Source: Alphaproteobacteria bacterium (GTDB lineage: Bacteria > Pseudomonadota > Alphaproteobacteria > Rhizobiales > Xanthobacteraceae). From it: DNA of 7,515 bases. Position 1 is the first letter of the stretch. The number at the start of each line of letters is the position of its first letter. The notes under the pieces were generated by a model that was given only the letters and a program-made list of their open reading frames with translations, ran no database searches and was not told where the DNA came from. The stretch lies in contig VAZQ01000097.1 of NCBI GenBank assembly GCA_005883115.1, positions 1 through 7,515 on the forward strand, read 5' to 3'. Below, piece by piece: positions 1-6,264 of the stretch. Position numbers and translations under genes: made by a program.

Positions 1-296
1 CCGGCGGCAGCCGCATTATCACGGCTGTGCTGCAGGTGCTGATAAACGTCATCGATCGCAAGCTACCGATGGCGCAAGCGATTGCCGAGCCGCGTGTACA
101 TCATCAGTGGTGGCCCGACCAAGTTGCGGTCGAGCATGGATTCTCAGCCGATCTGATCGGTGCGCTCAAGGCGCGCGGCCATAATGTGGTGGACGGATTG
201 CCCCGCACGTCGGCCAATTCGATCTTGGTGACGCCGACGGGCCTGGTCGGCGCCGCGGACAACCGCACCCGCGGCGCACTGGCAGTTGGTTATTGA
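1..296 (+). CDS. ggt: gamma-glutamyltransferase, C-terminal fragment (5' end outside window)
   Basis: This is the end of a gamma-glutamyltransferase, a periplasmic or secreted Ntn-hydrolase that cleaves the gamma-glutamyl bond of glutathione and related compounds. The open frame runs in from the left edge (first full codon at base 3) and stops at TGA 294-296. The visible part begins with the conserved G-G-S-R-I-I-T stretch of the small subunit, continues with the V-L-Q-V-L-I-N-V-I-D helix and the family motif E-P-R-V-H-H-Q-W-W-P-D, and ends with G-A-A-D-N-R-T-R-G-A-L-A-V-G-Y, matching the usual '...GAxDpR...aaGY' terminus. It is therefore a normal C-terminus, not a truncation. The catalytic Thr and the large subunit lie outside the window. 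A second copy of the tail follows at 302-382. The family call is secure; substrate preference is unknown. Confidence 0.93.
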   Translation, partial: GGSRIITAVLQVLINVIDRKLPMAQAIAEPRVHHQWWPDQVAVEHGFSADLIGALKARGHNVVDGLPRTSANSILVTPTGLVGAADNRTRGALAVGY

Positions 297-301
297 ACCG
301 A

Positions 302-382
302 GATCGATATTGTAGGGCGCCCCAAGGGTTCGTCGGCGCGGCCGACAACAGCACCCGCGGGGCGCTGGCCGTGGGGTACTGA
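302..382 (+). pseudogene. remnant 3' end of a second gamma-glutamyltransferase gene
   Basis: Bases 326-382 read G-F-V-G-A-A-D-N-S-T-R-G-A-L-A-V-G-Y-stop, nearly identical to the terminus of the intact gene just upstream. Over the last 52 bases (245-296 against 331-382) I count 10 mismatches, nine of them at third codon positions. Resemblance continues weakly leftwards to about base 302 (TCGATCTTG against TCGATATTG), but only if a one-base indel is allowed, so the frame is broken there. There is no start codon or ribosome binding site. I read it as the scar of a paralogous ggt gene that had diverged under selection before most of it was deleted. A misassembly between tandem copies is the main alternative. 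Confidence 0.75.
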
Positions 383-493
383 GTCCGGCGTGAAGTCATC
401 GAGACTCGGCTATGCGCTGCGATGGCCTTTCCAAAACGGGCGTCCGGGATGGAGCCTGCGACAGCGCGCCGGCCGCGCCGGCGCGCGCGAGCC

Positions 494-522
494 TCGACGC
501 ATTTCCATCGTCGCAGTAAAAT
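494..522 (+). promoter_or_regulatory. candidate sigma-70-type promoter for the small secreted protein
   Basis: TCGACG (494-499) and TAAAAT (517-522) are separated by 17 bases and match the -35 and -10 consensus at 4/6 and 5/6 positions. The AT-rich -10 stands out from very GC-rich surroundings. Transcription would begin near 529, leaving a leader of about 40 bases that contains the strong ribosome binding site at 552-563. This is a pattern match only. Confidence 0.35.
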
Positions 523-551
523 TGATTTGTGAATTCGCCTGCACAGTCTCA

Positions 552-563
552 AAGGAGGAGGAG
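552..563 (+). promoter_or_regulatory. very strong Shine-Dalgarno sequence
   Basis: AAGGAGGAGGAG lies 5-10 bases before the ATG at 569, depending on which GGAGG register pairs with 16S rRNA. It fixes the start of the small secreted protein and implies high translation. Confidence 0.8.
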
Positions 564-568
564 CCCCC

Positions 569-796
569 ATGCGTAAATCCGCTGTTTTGACGCTCATCAC
601 GGTACTTGCGATCGCCGCAGCCGGCTCGGTCACATCCGTCGATGCCAAGCCGGCCGGAGCGAAAAAAACCACAAAGGGCGCACAGCAGCAGCAGTACCTT
701 CAGATAAAAATGCAGGACGTTTACATCTCCAGCGCTCGTTCCGCTCCATCCAAGCCTGGCTCAACTGGGAGACCCAGCGGAACATCGCGGCGCTAA
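569..796 (+). CDS. small exported protein of unknown function (75 aa; 3' part may be frameshifted)
   Basis: I do not recognise a family. The start is fixed by an excellent ribosome binding site. Residues 1-26 form a textbook Sec signal peptide: R2-K3, a hydrophobic core (L-T-L-I-T-V-L-A-I-A-A-A) and a V-D-A cleavage site before K27. The predicted mature protein would be about 49 residues, with a Lys-rich start and a run of four Gln. The C-terminus in this frame is Ser/Pro/Gly/Arg-rich and low in hydrophobic residues. From about base 712, the other frame (codons in register with 712, ending TAG 814-816) encodes a more protein-like stretch with two Trp residues and higher GC at third positions. 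A one-base deletion between about 660 and 745 could have switched frames; the corrected product would be 82 aa. It converges on the gene at 842-1800. The signal peptide is secure, the C-terminus is not. Confidence 0.6.
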   Translation: MRKSAVLTLITVLAIAAAGSVTSVDAKPAGAKKTTKGAQQQQYLQIKMQDVYISSARSAPSKPGSTGRPSGTSRR

Positions 797-818
797 GCGC
801 ATACATAAGGCCTTAGCG
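791..818 (+). terminator. inverted repeat between convergent genes, possible weak terminator
   Basis: CGCTAAG (791-797) and CTTAGCG (812-818) form a perfect 7-bp stem around a 14-base loop. It sits where the small secreted protein ends (stop at 794-796, or 814-816 in the alternative frame) and just before the converging gene's stop at 842. No T tract follows on either strand, so it is not a canonical rho-independent terminator. Confidence 0.3.
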
Positions 819-841
819 GCGGCGGGCGCGCCATCGCACAA

Positions 842-1800
842 TCATTTCAGCGAGGCGCTCTTGGCGGCCTCGGCCCATTTGGCGATCTCGCCCTTGAGGA
901 AGGCGCCGAGCGTGTCCGGAGAGCCGCCGACGAAGCGATATCCGAGGGTGACGCCCTTCTCCTTAACGTCCGGCATCGCCAGGATGTGCTCAACGTCGGC
1001 ATTGACCTTGGCGATGATCTCCCCACGCGTGCCCTTGGGCGCCAACAGCGCGTACCAGCTGGTCTCGTCCACGAACTTCACACCGAGCTCGTTGAAGGTC
1101 GGGACATCGGGTAACTGCGCTGCGCGCGTCGTCCCCGACACGGCGAGTGCGCGCATGCGGCCGGCCCTCACGTTGCCGACGTGACCACCGAGCGTCGGCA
1201 GGAAGACCGCAATGCGGCCGGAGATGACGTCGGTCGTCGCCTGTGAAACCGAGGTATAGGGGACGTGCTGGAGCTTGATGCCGGCGAGCTCGCTGAACAT
1301 GACGGTGGCGAGGTGCCCACTGGTGCCCGTCCCAAGTGAGGCATAGTTCAATTCGCCGGGATGTGCCTTGGCGTAATCGATCAACTGCGTGACCGAGCGA
1401 AACGGCGAGTTCGGCGGCACGACCAGAACATCCTGTGCGGTCGCCACCAACATGATCGGATCGAAATCCGTGATCGGATCGAAGTCCTTGCTCGGCTGCA
1501 GCGTCACGTTCACGGCGAGCGATAGCGCGCCGAGATAAGCGTGTAGCCGTCGGGTGCTGATTTCGCCGCCGCCGCCGCACCGATATTTCCGCCCGCACCC
1601 GGACGGTTCTCGATGACGACGTTTTCTCCCCACGCCTCGGTGAGCTTCTGTGCGAGAATGCGGCCGAGCGTGTCGATCGTGCCGCCGGCGGGAAACGCAA
1701 TCAAAAGGCGCACGGGACGCTCGGGATAATTTTGCGCCGATGCGCCGGTAGTCCCCGCCAGCAACGCAGCCACGAGCGCCACGCCGAACCAAGCGCGCAT
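842..1800 (-). pseudogene. TctC/Bug-family tripartite tricarboxylate transporter substrate-binding protein, frameshifted
   Basis: Bug proteins are periplasmic receptors that bind small carboxylates or similar ligands for TTT transporters (TctABC type) or sensing. The start is ATG at 1798-1800, with GGGAG six to ten bases before it. The N-terminus is a signal peptide ending A-S-A-Q, followed by the hallmarks Y-P-E-R-P-V-R, P-A-G-G-T-I-D, E-N-R-P-G-A-G-G-N-I-G and D-G-Y-T-L. Here the frame is lost and hits a stop at 1510-1512. The rest continues in the -1 frame from about base 1545 with L-G-A-L-S-L, L-N-Y-A-S-L-G-T-G-T-S-G-H-L, H-V-P-Y and the family C-terminus, ending TGA at 842-844. One missing base near 1540-1550 explains the break. 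The repaired protein would be about 319 aa, full family length. No tctA or tctB is adjacent, as is common for orphan Bug genes. It is either a young pseudogene or a sequencing indel. Confidence 0.88.
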
Positions 1801-1991
1801 GTGTTTCTCCCGGTTGCCTCTCCAAGGACCGTCTATTGCCACAGCAGCCATCTCTCTGCATCCCAATTGCAGTGAGAGCCTGCAGGACAGGCGGAACCCG
1901 CGGACTCGCTGGAAATTTTGCGACTGGGTGATGACAATTCAGGCAAGCGCATTCTCCAAAGCTGCCGTTAAGCCTGGCGCAAGAAGTTCCT

Positions 1992-2008
1992 GCGGCCTTT
2001 TTGGCCGC
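1992..2008 (-). terminator. GC hairpin downstream of the tRNA gene, possible terminator or processing structure
   Basis: GCGGCC (1992-1997) and GGCCGC (2003-2008) pair perfectly around a five-base T/A loop. The hairpin starts about 28 bases past the tRNA 3' end on the minus strand. No T tract follows, so termination is only a suggestion. Confidence 0.35.
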
Positions 2009-2036
2009 GGCGGCTGACTCGCATGTTGTGAGAATT

Positions 2037-2111
<75 letters not shown>

Positions 2112-2119
2112 GTCCGAAC

Positions 2120-2143
2120 TCCGGTCGCGCCATGGCGGCCGGA
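2120..2143. repeat. imperfect inverted repeat just upstream of the tRNA
   Basis: TCCGG (2120-2124) pairs with CCGGA (2139-2143), enclosing a smaller CGC/GCG stem (2128-2130 with 2135-2137) around CATG. The core CGCCATGGCG is a perfect 10-base palindrome. It lies in the presumed 5' leader of the tRNA-Gly transcript and could be a leader hairpin; no function is shown. Confidence 0.3.
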
Positions 2144-2153
2144 CTATCGAGCA

Positions 2154-2182
2154 CCTATGCCAAAAGGACGGAAGCTTTGCAA
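2154..2182 (-). promoter_or_regulatory. weak candidate promoter for the tRNA-Gly gene
   Basis: On the minus strand TTGCAA (2177-2182) and CATAGG (2154-2159) are 17 bases apart. Transcription would begin near 2147, about 36 bases before the tRNA. The -10 match is only 3/6, so this is a position-supported guess. Confidence 0.2.
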
Positions 2183-2334
2183 CCATCCCTCAGCGTTCAC
2201 TCCCACATGGTGCCCCTCTTGTGGCAATCACGTCCGCGGGCCATGAAGCGCGCGGCGATTATGGACGCGTATCCAAATGTCTACGGTGCGCTCCACGTCA
2301 CGATGGCAACCATCCGCTCCGCGAGCGCTCTCCT

Positions 2335-4044
2335 ATGACACCCCCTAGCAAGCTCGGCACCGACCAAATCCTCGACGCGCTCGTCACCGAGGGGCTCGGT
2401 CATCTGTTCATGGTTCCCGGCGGCTTGATCGATCCATTCCTGCCGGCGCTCGCCCGGCAGGAAAAAATCAAGCCAATAATCGCCGCGCACGAAGGCGGGG
2501 CCGTCTACATGGCGGACGGCTATGCGCGCGCCAGCGGCCGCTTCGGCGCGGCGCTCGGCATCGGCGGGCCTGGCGCTTGCAATATGGCCACTGCGGTTGC
2601 CGCCGCCAAGACGGACGGCTCGCCCGTGCTGGTCATGACGGGCGAGGTGCCGCTCGACCTCGAGGATCGCGGCGCCTTTCAGGATGCGAGCCAAGCGACG
2701 CTCGACGACACTGCAGTCATGGCTCCGCTCACGCGGCTGTCGAAGACTGTGGCGACGGCGAACAACCTCAATCATTGGTTTCGCCATGCGCTCACCACCA
2801 TGTGGGCGCAGCCGCGCGGTCCGGTCCACCTGTCCCTGACGCACGACGCGCTCGTGGGGGAATCCGCGGCGGACTACGCGCAGGTTTCGGGCTTCTTTGC
2901 CCAAGCGCAGCCGTTGGACGCCGAGGCAGCCGAAACGGCGCTGAAACTGCTGGCAAACCGAGACGGCAGCAAGATCGCGGTACTCGCCGGCGCCGGCGTC
3001 GAGCATGATGCCGCGGCAGCGCGGTTGAAAGAGATCGCGGAGCGCTGGTCCATACCGGTCGCCACCACGCTGCGGGCAAAGGGCGTATTCCCGGAAGATC
3101 ACGCGCTCTCGCTCGGTGTGTTCGGCTACGCGGGCACCCGCCATGCGACCGCCGCCATTCTCGGCGGCGAACTCGACTGCCTCCTCGTTCTCGGCTCCGG
3201 CTTCAATGAGCGCGACACCATGCATTGGACGGTGCGGATCCACGTCAACACCGACATGGAGGAGCTCACCGCGAACGGGGATCTGGGCCACGTCGTGCCG
3301 GGGAGCTGTCACGCCTTTCTCGACCTCGTGCACAAGCGCGCCGCCGAGATTGCGCCTGCACTCACGGCCACAGAGAGTCGCCGGCGTGAATGGCTCGTCG
3401 GCATCAAGGCAAACCCGCGGCTTTACGACGTTGAGAATTTGAGCCGGCCCAGCGCTCCGATCCATCCGGCCACGGCCATCGCTGCTCTGCGCAAGGCATT
3501 GCCGCGCGATGGCATCGTCCTCGTCGATTCTGGGGCGCACCGCGCCTTTGCCGGGCATTACTGGACCGCTTACGAGCCGCGCACGTACATCTCCGCCACC
3601 AATTTAGGACCCATGGGCTGGGCGGTCCCGGCCGCCGTCGGCGTGCAATGCGCGCGGCCGGACCGGCGCGTCGCCGTCATCACCGGCGACGGCTGCATGC
3701 AGATGCACGGCATCGAGGTGCAGACCGCGGCACGCTACCAGCTGCCGATCGTCTACGTCGTCATCAACAATTCTGCGCTAGGCAATGTCTGGCTGCGCGC
3801 GCGCCAATACGGCGCACTGCCGGCGGAGCTCACCAGCAATCCCGATCACGATTGGGCCGCGTTCGGGCGCGCGCTCGGGGCGCAAGGCTTCACGGTGCGC
3901 AATCCTGCAGATCTGGAGAGCACGTTGCAAACGGCGTTGGCGGCACGCACCACCGCGCTCGTGGACGTCAAGGCCGATAAGAATTGTCCCACCCCGGTTT
4001 ATGACTTCAGCGCCGGCGCGCGGGCCTGGTCCTATCACGAATAG
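2335..4044 (+). CDS. thiamine-diphosphate-dependent enzyme, acetolactate synthase / benzoylformate decarboxylase-like
   Basis: This superfamily uses ThDP and Mg2+ to decarboxylate 2-keto acids or join their products. The 569-aa protein has the three-domain order. An N-terminal Pyr domain carries the H-E-G-G-A motif with cofactor-activating Glu at residue 53, followed by M-A-D-G-Y-A-R-A-S-G and G-G-P-G. The central domain (about 190-340) has V-L-G-S-G-F-N-E. The C-terminal PP domain has the metal/ThDP signature G-D-G (451-453) to N-N (478-479), spaced as in active members. I chose ATG 2335 because homologous sequence begins soon after it. An in-frame GTG at 2221 would add 38 unconvincing residues. 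No good ribosome binding site precedes 2335; it overlaps as ATGA the end of a 12-codon frame starting at 2303. No acetolactate synthase small subunit is adjacent. The CMD-like gene follows directly, suggesting a catabolic role. The exact substrate is not decidable here. Confidence 0.9.
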   Translation: MTPPSKLGTDQILDALVTEGLGHLFMVPGGLIDPFLPALARQEKIKPIIAAHEGGAVYMADGYARASGRFGAALGIGGPGACNMATAVAAAKTDGSPVLVMTGEVPLDLEDRGAFQDASQATLDDTAVMAPLTRLSKTVATANNLNHWFRHALTTMWAQPRGPVHLSLTHDALVGESAADYAQVSGFFAQAQPLDAEAAETALKLLANRDGSKIAVLAGAGVEHDAAAARLKEIAERWSIPVATTLRAKGVFPEDHALSLGVFGYAGTRHATAAILGGELDCLLVLGSGFNERDTMHWTVRIHVNTDMEELTANGDLGHVVPGSCHAFLDLVHKRAAEIAPALTATESRRREWLVGIKANPRLYDVENLSRPSAPIHPATAIAALRKALPRDGIVLVDSGAHRAFAGHYWTAYEPRTYISATNLGPMGWAVPAAVGVQCARPDRRVAVITGDGCMQMHGIEVQTAARYQLPIVYVVINNSALGNVWLRARQYGALPAELTSNPDHDWAAFGRALGAQGFTVRNPADLESTLQTALAARTTALVDVKADKNCPTPVYDFSAGARAWSYHE

Positions 4045-4054
4045 GAGCTGGACG

Positions 4055-4594
4055 ATGACAGAGCTCGATATGAATCCGCAGACGCTACCCGCCGACGCGC
4101 AAGCGCTCTATCGGGAAATGGCCGCCCGGCGCAAAGCAAAGGGCGAAGCCTTCGGCGGCCCGTACTTGGCGCTGCTCAACCATCCCGAACTCGCGCGGCG
4201 CATCGAGGAGCTCGGCTTTTTCCTCAAGTTCGATGGCGCGTTGCCGCGCACGGTTTACCAATTCATCGTGCTTACCGTCGCACGCGCGACCGGTGCCGAC
4301 TACGAGTGGCAGGATCATGTGGCGCATGCGCGCGCCGCCGGCCTGCCCGCCGGCGTGATTGATGCTGTTGCGTCTGGTCACACCGTGGCGTTGCCGCAGC
4401 CCTACACGCTCGCGCATGCGATCCTGGAAAAAACGATGGAATGGCAGGTCGTTCCGGACGATCTACAGATCCAGGCGGTTACGCAGTGGGGCAAACGCGG
4501 ATTGGTCGAGATCGTGGTGCTGTCGGGATTTTATCAGATGTTCGCCGCAATCAATCAGGGATTCGATATCAGACCGGCGCCAGGTCCTGCCTGA
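4055..4594 (+). CDS. carboxymuconolactone decarboxylase (CMD)-family protein
   Basis: The CMD/AhpD fold covers gamma-carboxymuconolactone decarboxylases, AhpD-like peroxidase partners and many uncharacterised small enzymes. This 179-aa protein carries the core in residues 65-110: V-Y-Q-F-I-V-L-T-V-A-R-A-T-G, then Y-E-W-Q-D-H-V-A-H-A-R-A-A-G-L, with the conserved Glu (84) and His (88). The AhpD C-x-x-C pair is absent, so a thiol peroxidase role is unlikely. The start at 4055 is fixed by AGGAG (4043-4047), eight bases before ATG; this ribosome binding site overlaps the upstream stop TAG (4042-4044), pointing to co-transcription and likely translational coupling with the ThDP enzyme. Many such proteins sit beside aromatic or keto-acid catabolic genes. 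Decarboxylase, hydrolase or isomerase activity on the ThDP enzyme's substrate or product is an inference. Confidence 0.88.
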   Translation: MTELDMNPQTLPADAQALYREMAARRKAKGEAFGGPYLALLNHPELARRIEELGFFLKFDGALPRTVYQFIVLTVARATGADYEWQDHVAHARAAGLPAGVIDAVASGHTVALPQPYTLAHAILEKTMEWQVVPDDLQIQAVTQWGKRGLVEIVVLSGFYQMFAAINQGFDIRPAPGPA

Positions 4595-4613
4595 TTGCGC
4601 TTAAATCGGATCC

Positions 4614-5132
4614 ATGCCTGCTACTCCTGCCGAGCTTTTCGCTTTTCTCGACCGGCTAGGCATCGCGCACGTGACCGTGACGCATCCGGCGCTGTTCACC
4701 GTCGAGCAATCACGCGAGTTGCGCGGAACCATTCCAGGCGGGCATACCAAAAATCTCTTTCTCAAAGACAAGAAGGGGGCGCTTTTTCTAGTTACGGCGC
4801 TCGAGGACGCCGTGATCGAGCTCAGATCGCTACACCAACGGCTCGGTGCCTCCGGCCGATTTTCCTTCGCATCTGCCGATGTCCTGCGCACAATGCTCGG
4901 CATTGAACCCGGCGCGGTGACCCCATTTGCGGCAATGAATGACAGCGATCATCGCGTGAGCATCGTGCTCGATGCCACCCTGATGCGGCACGAGACCATC
5001 AACTGCCACCCGCTGGTTAACACCATGACGACCTCGGTCGCGCGCGCCGACCTGCTGCGGTTCCTGGAGGCGACTGGCCATCCGCCCCGAATCGCGCCGG
5101 TGGCGGAACAAGAGATCTCGCTGCAGGATTGA
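4614..5132 (+). CDS. YbaK/ProX-domain prolyl-tRNA trans-editing protein (ProXp-ala/PrdX-like)
   Basis: Members of this family are free-standing relatives of the prolyl-tRNA synthetase INS domain that hydrolyse mischarged tRNA-Pro, chiefly Ala-tRNA-Pro, in the cytoplasm. The 172-aa length fits the ProXp-ala/PrdX group. Seen here are the N-terminal helix and T-H-P-A-L-F-T-V-E-Q-S, the motif H-T-K-N-L-F-L with the expected functional Lys at 46, then F-L-V-T-A-L-E-D, the central G-A-V-T-P-F-A-A-M-N-D and the late C-H-P-L-V-N-T-M-T-T segment. The ATG at 4614 lies 19 bases after the preceding stop, with only a weak GGAT upstream, so expression may depend on readthrough from the ThDP/CMD unit. No proS is near. 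A YbaK-type Cys-tRNA-Pro specificity is less likely given the PrdX-like motifs, but the substrate is inferred. Confidence 0.88.
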   Translation: MPATPAELFAFLDRLGIAHVTVTHPALFTVEQSRELRGTIPGGHTKNLFLKDKKGALFLVTALEDAVIELRSLHQRLGASGRFSFASADVLRTMLGIEPGAVTPFAAMNDSDHRVSIVLDATLMRHETINCHPLVNTMTTSVARADLLRFLEATGHPPRIAPVAEQEISLQD

Positions 5133-5141
5133 GTTTCTTGA

Positions 5142-5171
5142 TTGCAAACGTGCCCTCGAACACCATTTAAT
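5142..5171 (+). promoter_or_regulatory. candidate promoter for the thioredoxin-TPR gene
   Basis: TTGCAA (5142-5147) and TTTAAT (5166-5171) are 18 bases apart, matching the consensus at 4/6 and 5/6. They lie in the 145-base gap between the editing protein and the thioredoxin-TPR gene, in a locally AT-rich patch. Transcription would begin near 5178, giving a leader of about 100 bases containing the hairpin at 5236-5252. Confidence 0.35.
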
Positions 5172-5235
5172 TGGCCATACACAGGTTTCGGCGCGGCGGG
5201 GCTCGCCCGCGCGTGGTAGGCAGTCAATCGAGCGC

Positions 5236-5252
5236 CCACGCCGTCGGCGTGG
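5236..5252 (+). promoter_or_regulatory. leader hairpin upstream of the thioredoxin-TPR gene
   Basis: CCACGCC and GGCGTGG pair perfectly around a GTC loop, ending 25 bases before the start codon and 12 before the AAGGA ribosome binding site (5265-5269). There is no T tract after it, so it is not an intrinsic terminator. It could affect transcript stability or translation; the role is unproven. Confidence 0.3.
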
Positions 5253-5277
5253 ACGGCACGGACGAAGGACGAATGTC

Positions 5278-6183
5278 ATGACGATGTTGCAGAGCGGCGA
5301 GGCGCCGGCGACGGCCGCCGTGGTCAAGGACACGACCACTCAGAGCTTCGTCAAAGACGTAATCGAGGAATCCAAACGCCAGCCGGTCCTGGTGGATTTC
5401 TGGGCGGAATGGTGCGGCCCATGCAAGCAACTCGGACCGGTGCTGGAGAAAGCGGTCGGTGCCGCCAAGGGCAAGGTGAAGCTCGTCAAGATGGACATCG
5501 ACAAGCATCCCTCGATCCCGGGGCAGCTCGGCATCCAGTCGATTCCCGCGGTGTTCGCTTTCGTCAACGGCCAGCCCGTTGACGGATTTCTCGGTGCGCT
5601 GCCGGAGAGCCAAGTCGTGGCTTTCATCGAGCGCCTGACCAAGGACCGCATCGGCGGCGAGGAAAAGGATCTCTTGAAAAGCGCCGACGACGCCCTCGCC
5701 AAAGGCGACGCCGCGGGCGCGGCCGACCTCTATGCCAAGGTGCTGGCGCAGGACAGCGGCAATCTCGCTGCGCTTGGCGGCCTCGCACGCAGCTATGTGC
5801 GCACCGGTGCGCTCGAGCAGGCGCGCCAGACCCTGGCGATGGTGCCCGAAGCCAAGCGCAACGATCCCGCGATCACTGCCGCCCGCACGGCACTCGAGCT
5901 GATCGAGCAGGCACAGGCGGTCGGACCGATCGCCGACCTCGAGCAGAAAGTCGCGGCGAACCCGCTCGATCATCAAGCCCGCTTCGATCTCGCGGTCGCG
6001 TTGAACGCCAAGGGGCGCCGCCAAGACGCAGTCGATAACCTGCTCGAGATCGTCAAGCGCGACCGCAAATGGAACGACGACGGGGCGCGCAAGCAGCTGG
6101 TCCAGTTCTTCGAGGCCTGGGGCGCGACCGACGAGGCCACCATCAACGGCCGTAAGCGGCTGTCGTCGATCTTGTTTTCGTAG
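5278..6183 (+). CDS. thioredoxin-TPR protein, CnoX/YbbN type
   Basis: CnoX (YbbN) proteins are cytoplasmic holdase/redox co-chaperones that hand substrates to GroEL or DnaK and protect them from over-oxidation. The 301-aa protein has a thioredoxin domain at about 18-120, with V-D-F-W-A-E-W-C-G-P-C-K (Cys46 and Cys49), the K-M-D-I-D strand and the cis-proline motif S-I-P-A-V-F (Pro90). A helical tetratricopeptide region follows from about 128 to the end, including A-L-A-K-G-D-A-A-G-A-A-D-L-Y and the late P-L-D-H-Q-A-R-F-D-L-A-V-A-L-N pair typical of the YbbN C-terminus. AAGGA eight bases upstream supports ATG 5278; an in-frame ATG at 5284 is possible. The intact C-x-x-C implies thiol reductase ability, unlike the S-x-x-C of E. 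coli CnoX. It appears to head a unit with the LON-domain gene 81 bases downstream. Confidence 0.93.
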   Translation: MTMLQSGEAPATAAVVKDTTTQSFVKDVIEESKRQPVLVDFWAEWCGPCKQLGPVLEKAVGAAKGKVKLVKMDIDKHPSIPGQLGIQSIPAVFAFVNGQPVDGFLGALPESQVVAFIERLTKDRIGGEEKDLLKSADDALAKGDAAGAADLYAKVLAQDSGNLAALGGLARSYVRTGALEQARQTLAMVPEAKRNDPAITAARTALELIEQAQAVGPIADLEQKVAANPLDHQARFDLAVALNAKGRRQDAVDNLLEIVKRDRKWNDDGARKQLVQFFEAWGATDEATINGRKRLSSILFS

Positions 6184-6264
6184 CGCGCGCGGGCCGCCTG
6201 GTCGGGTGCCGAGCAGCGTTAGGGCAAAGAGTTTCGGTCGCATTGCCGCGCTGGGAGAGCGACC

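Noticed and set aside
390..590. 66-codon plus-strand frame between the ggt scar and the small secreted protein
   Set aside because: No ribosome binding site, Arg-rich with no motif, and it runs through the promoter and ribosome binding site of the next gene.
1453..1488. Two tandem 18-base units (16/18 identical) giving D-F-D-P-I-T-D-F-D-P-I in the Bug protein
   Set aside because: Aligned with the usual family pattern (Y-D-P-x-K-D-F-x-P-I) the segment has normal length, so it is not an insertion; the likeness arises from the motif itself.
2177..2316. Short repeat GCAACCATCC near 2179 and 2306
   Set aside because: Only ten bases, two copies with no regular spacing or symmetry; likely chance.
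2281..3558. Long minus-strand open frame (425 codons) opposite the ThDP enzyme gene
   Set aside because: High-GC shadow: Arg-rich, no recognisable motif, entirely opposite a clearly real gene.
5224..6243. Long minus-strand open frame (339 codons) opposite the thioredoxin-TPR gene
   Set aside because: It mirrors the real gene's codon pattern, has no family features, and the plus-strand product is unmistakable.
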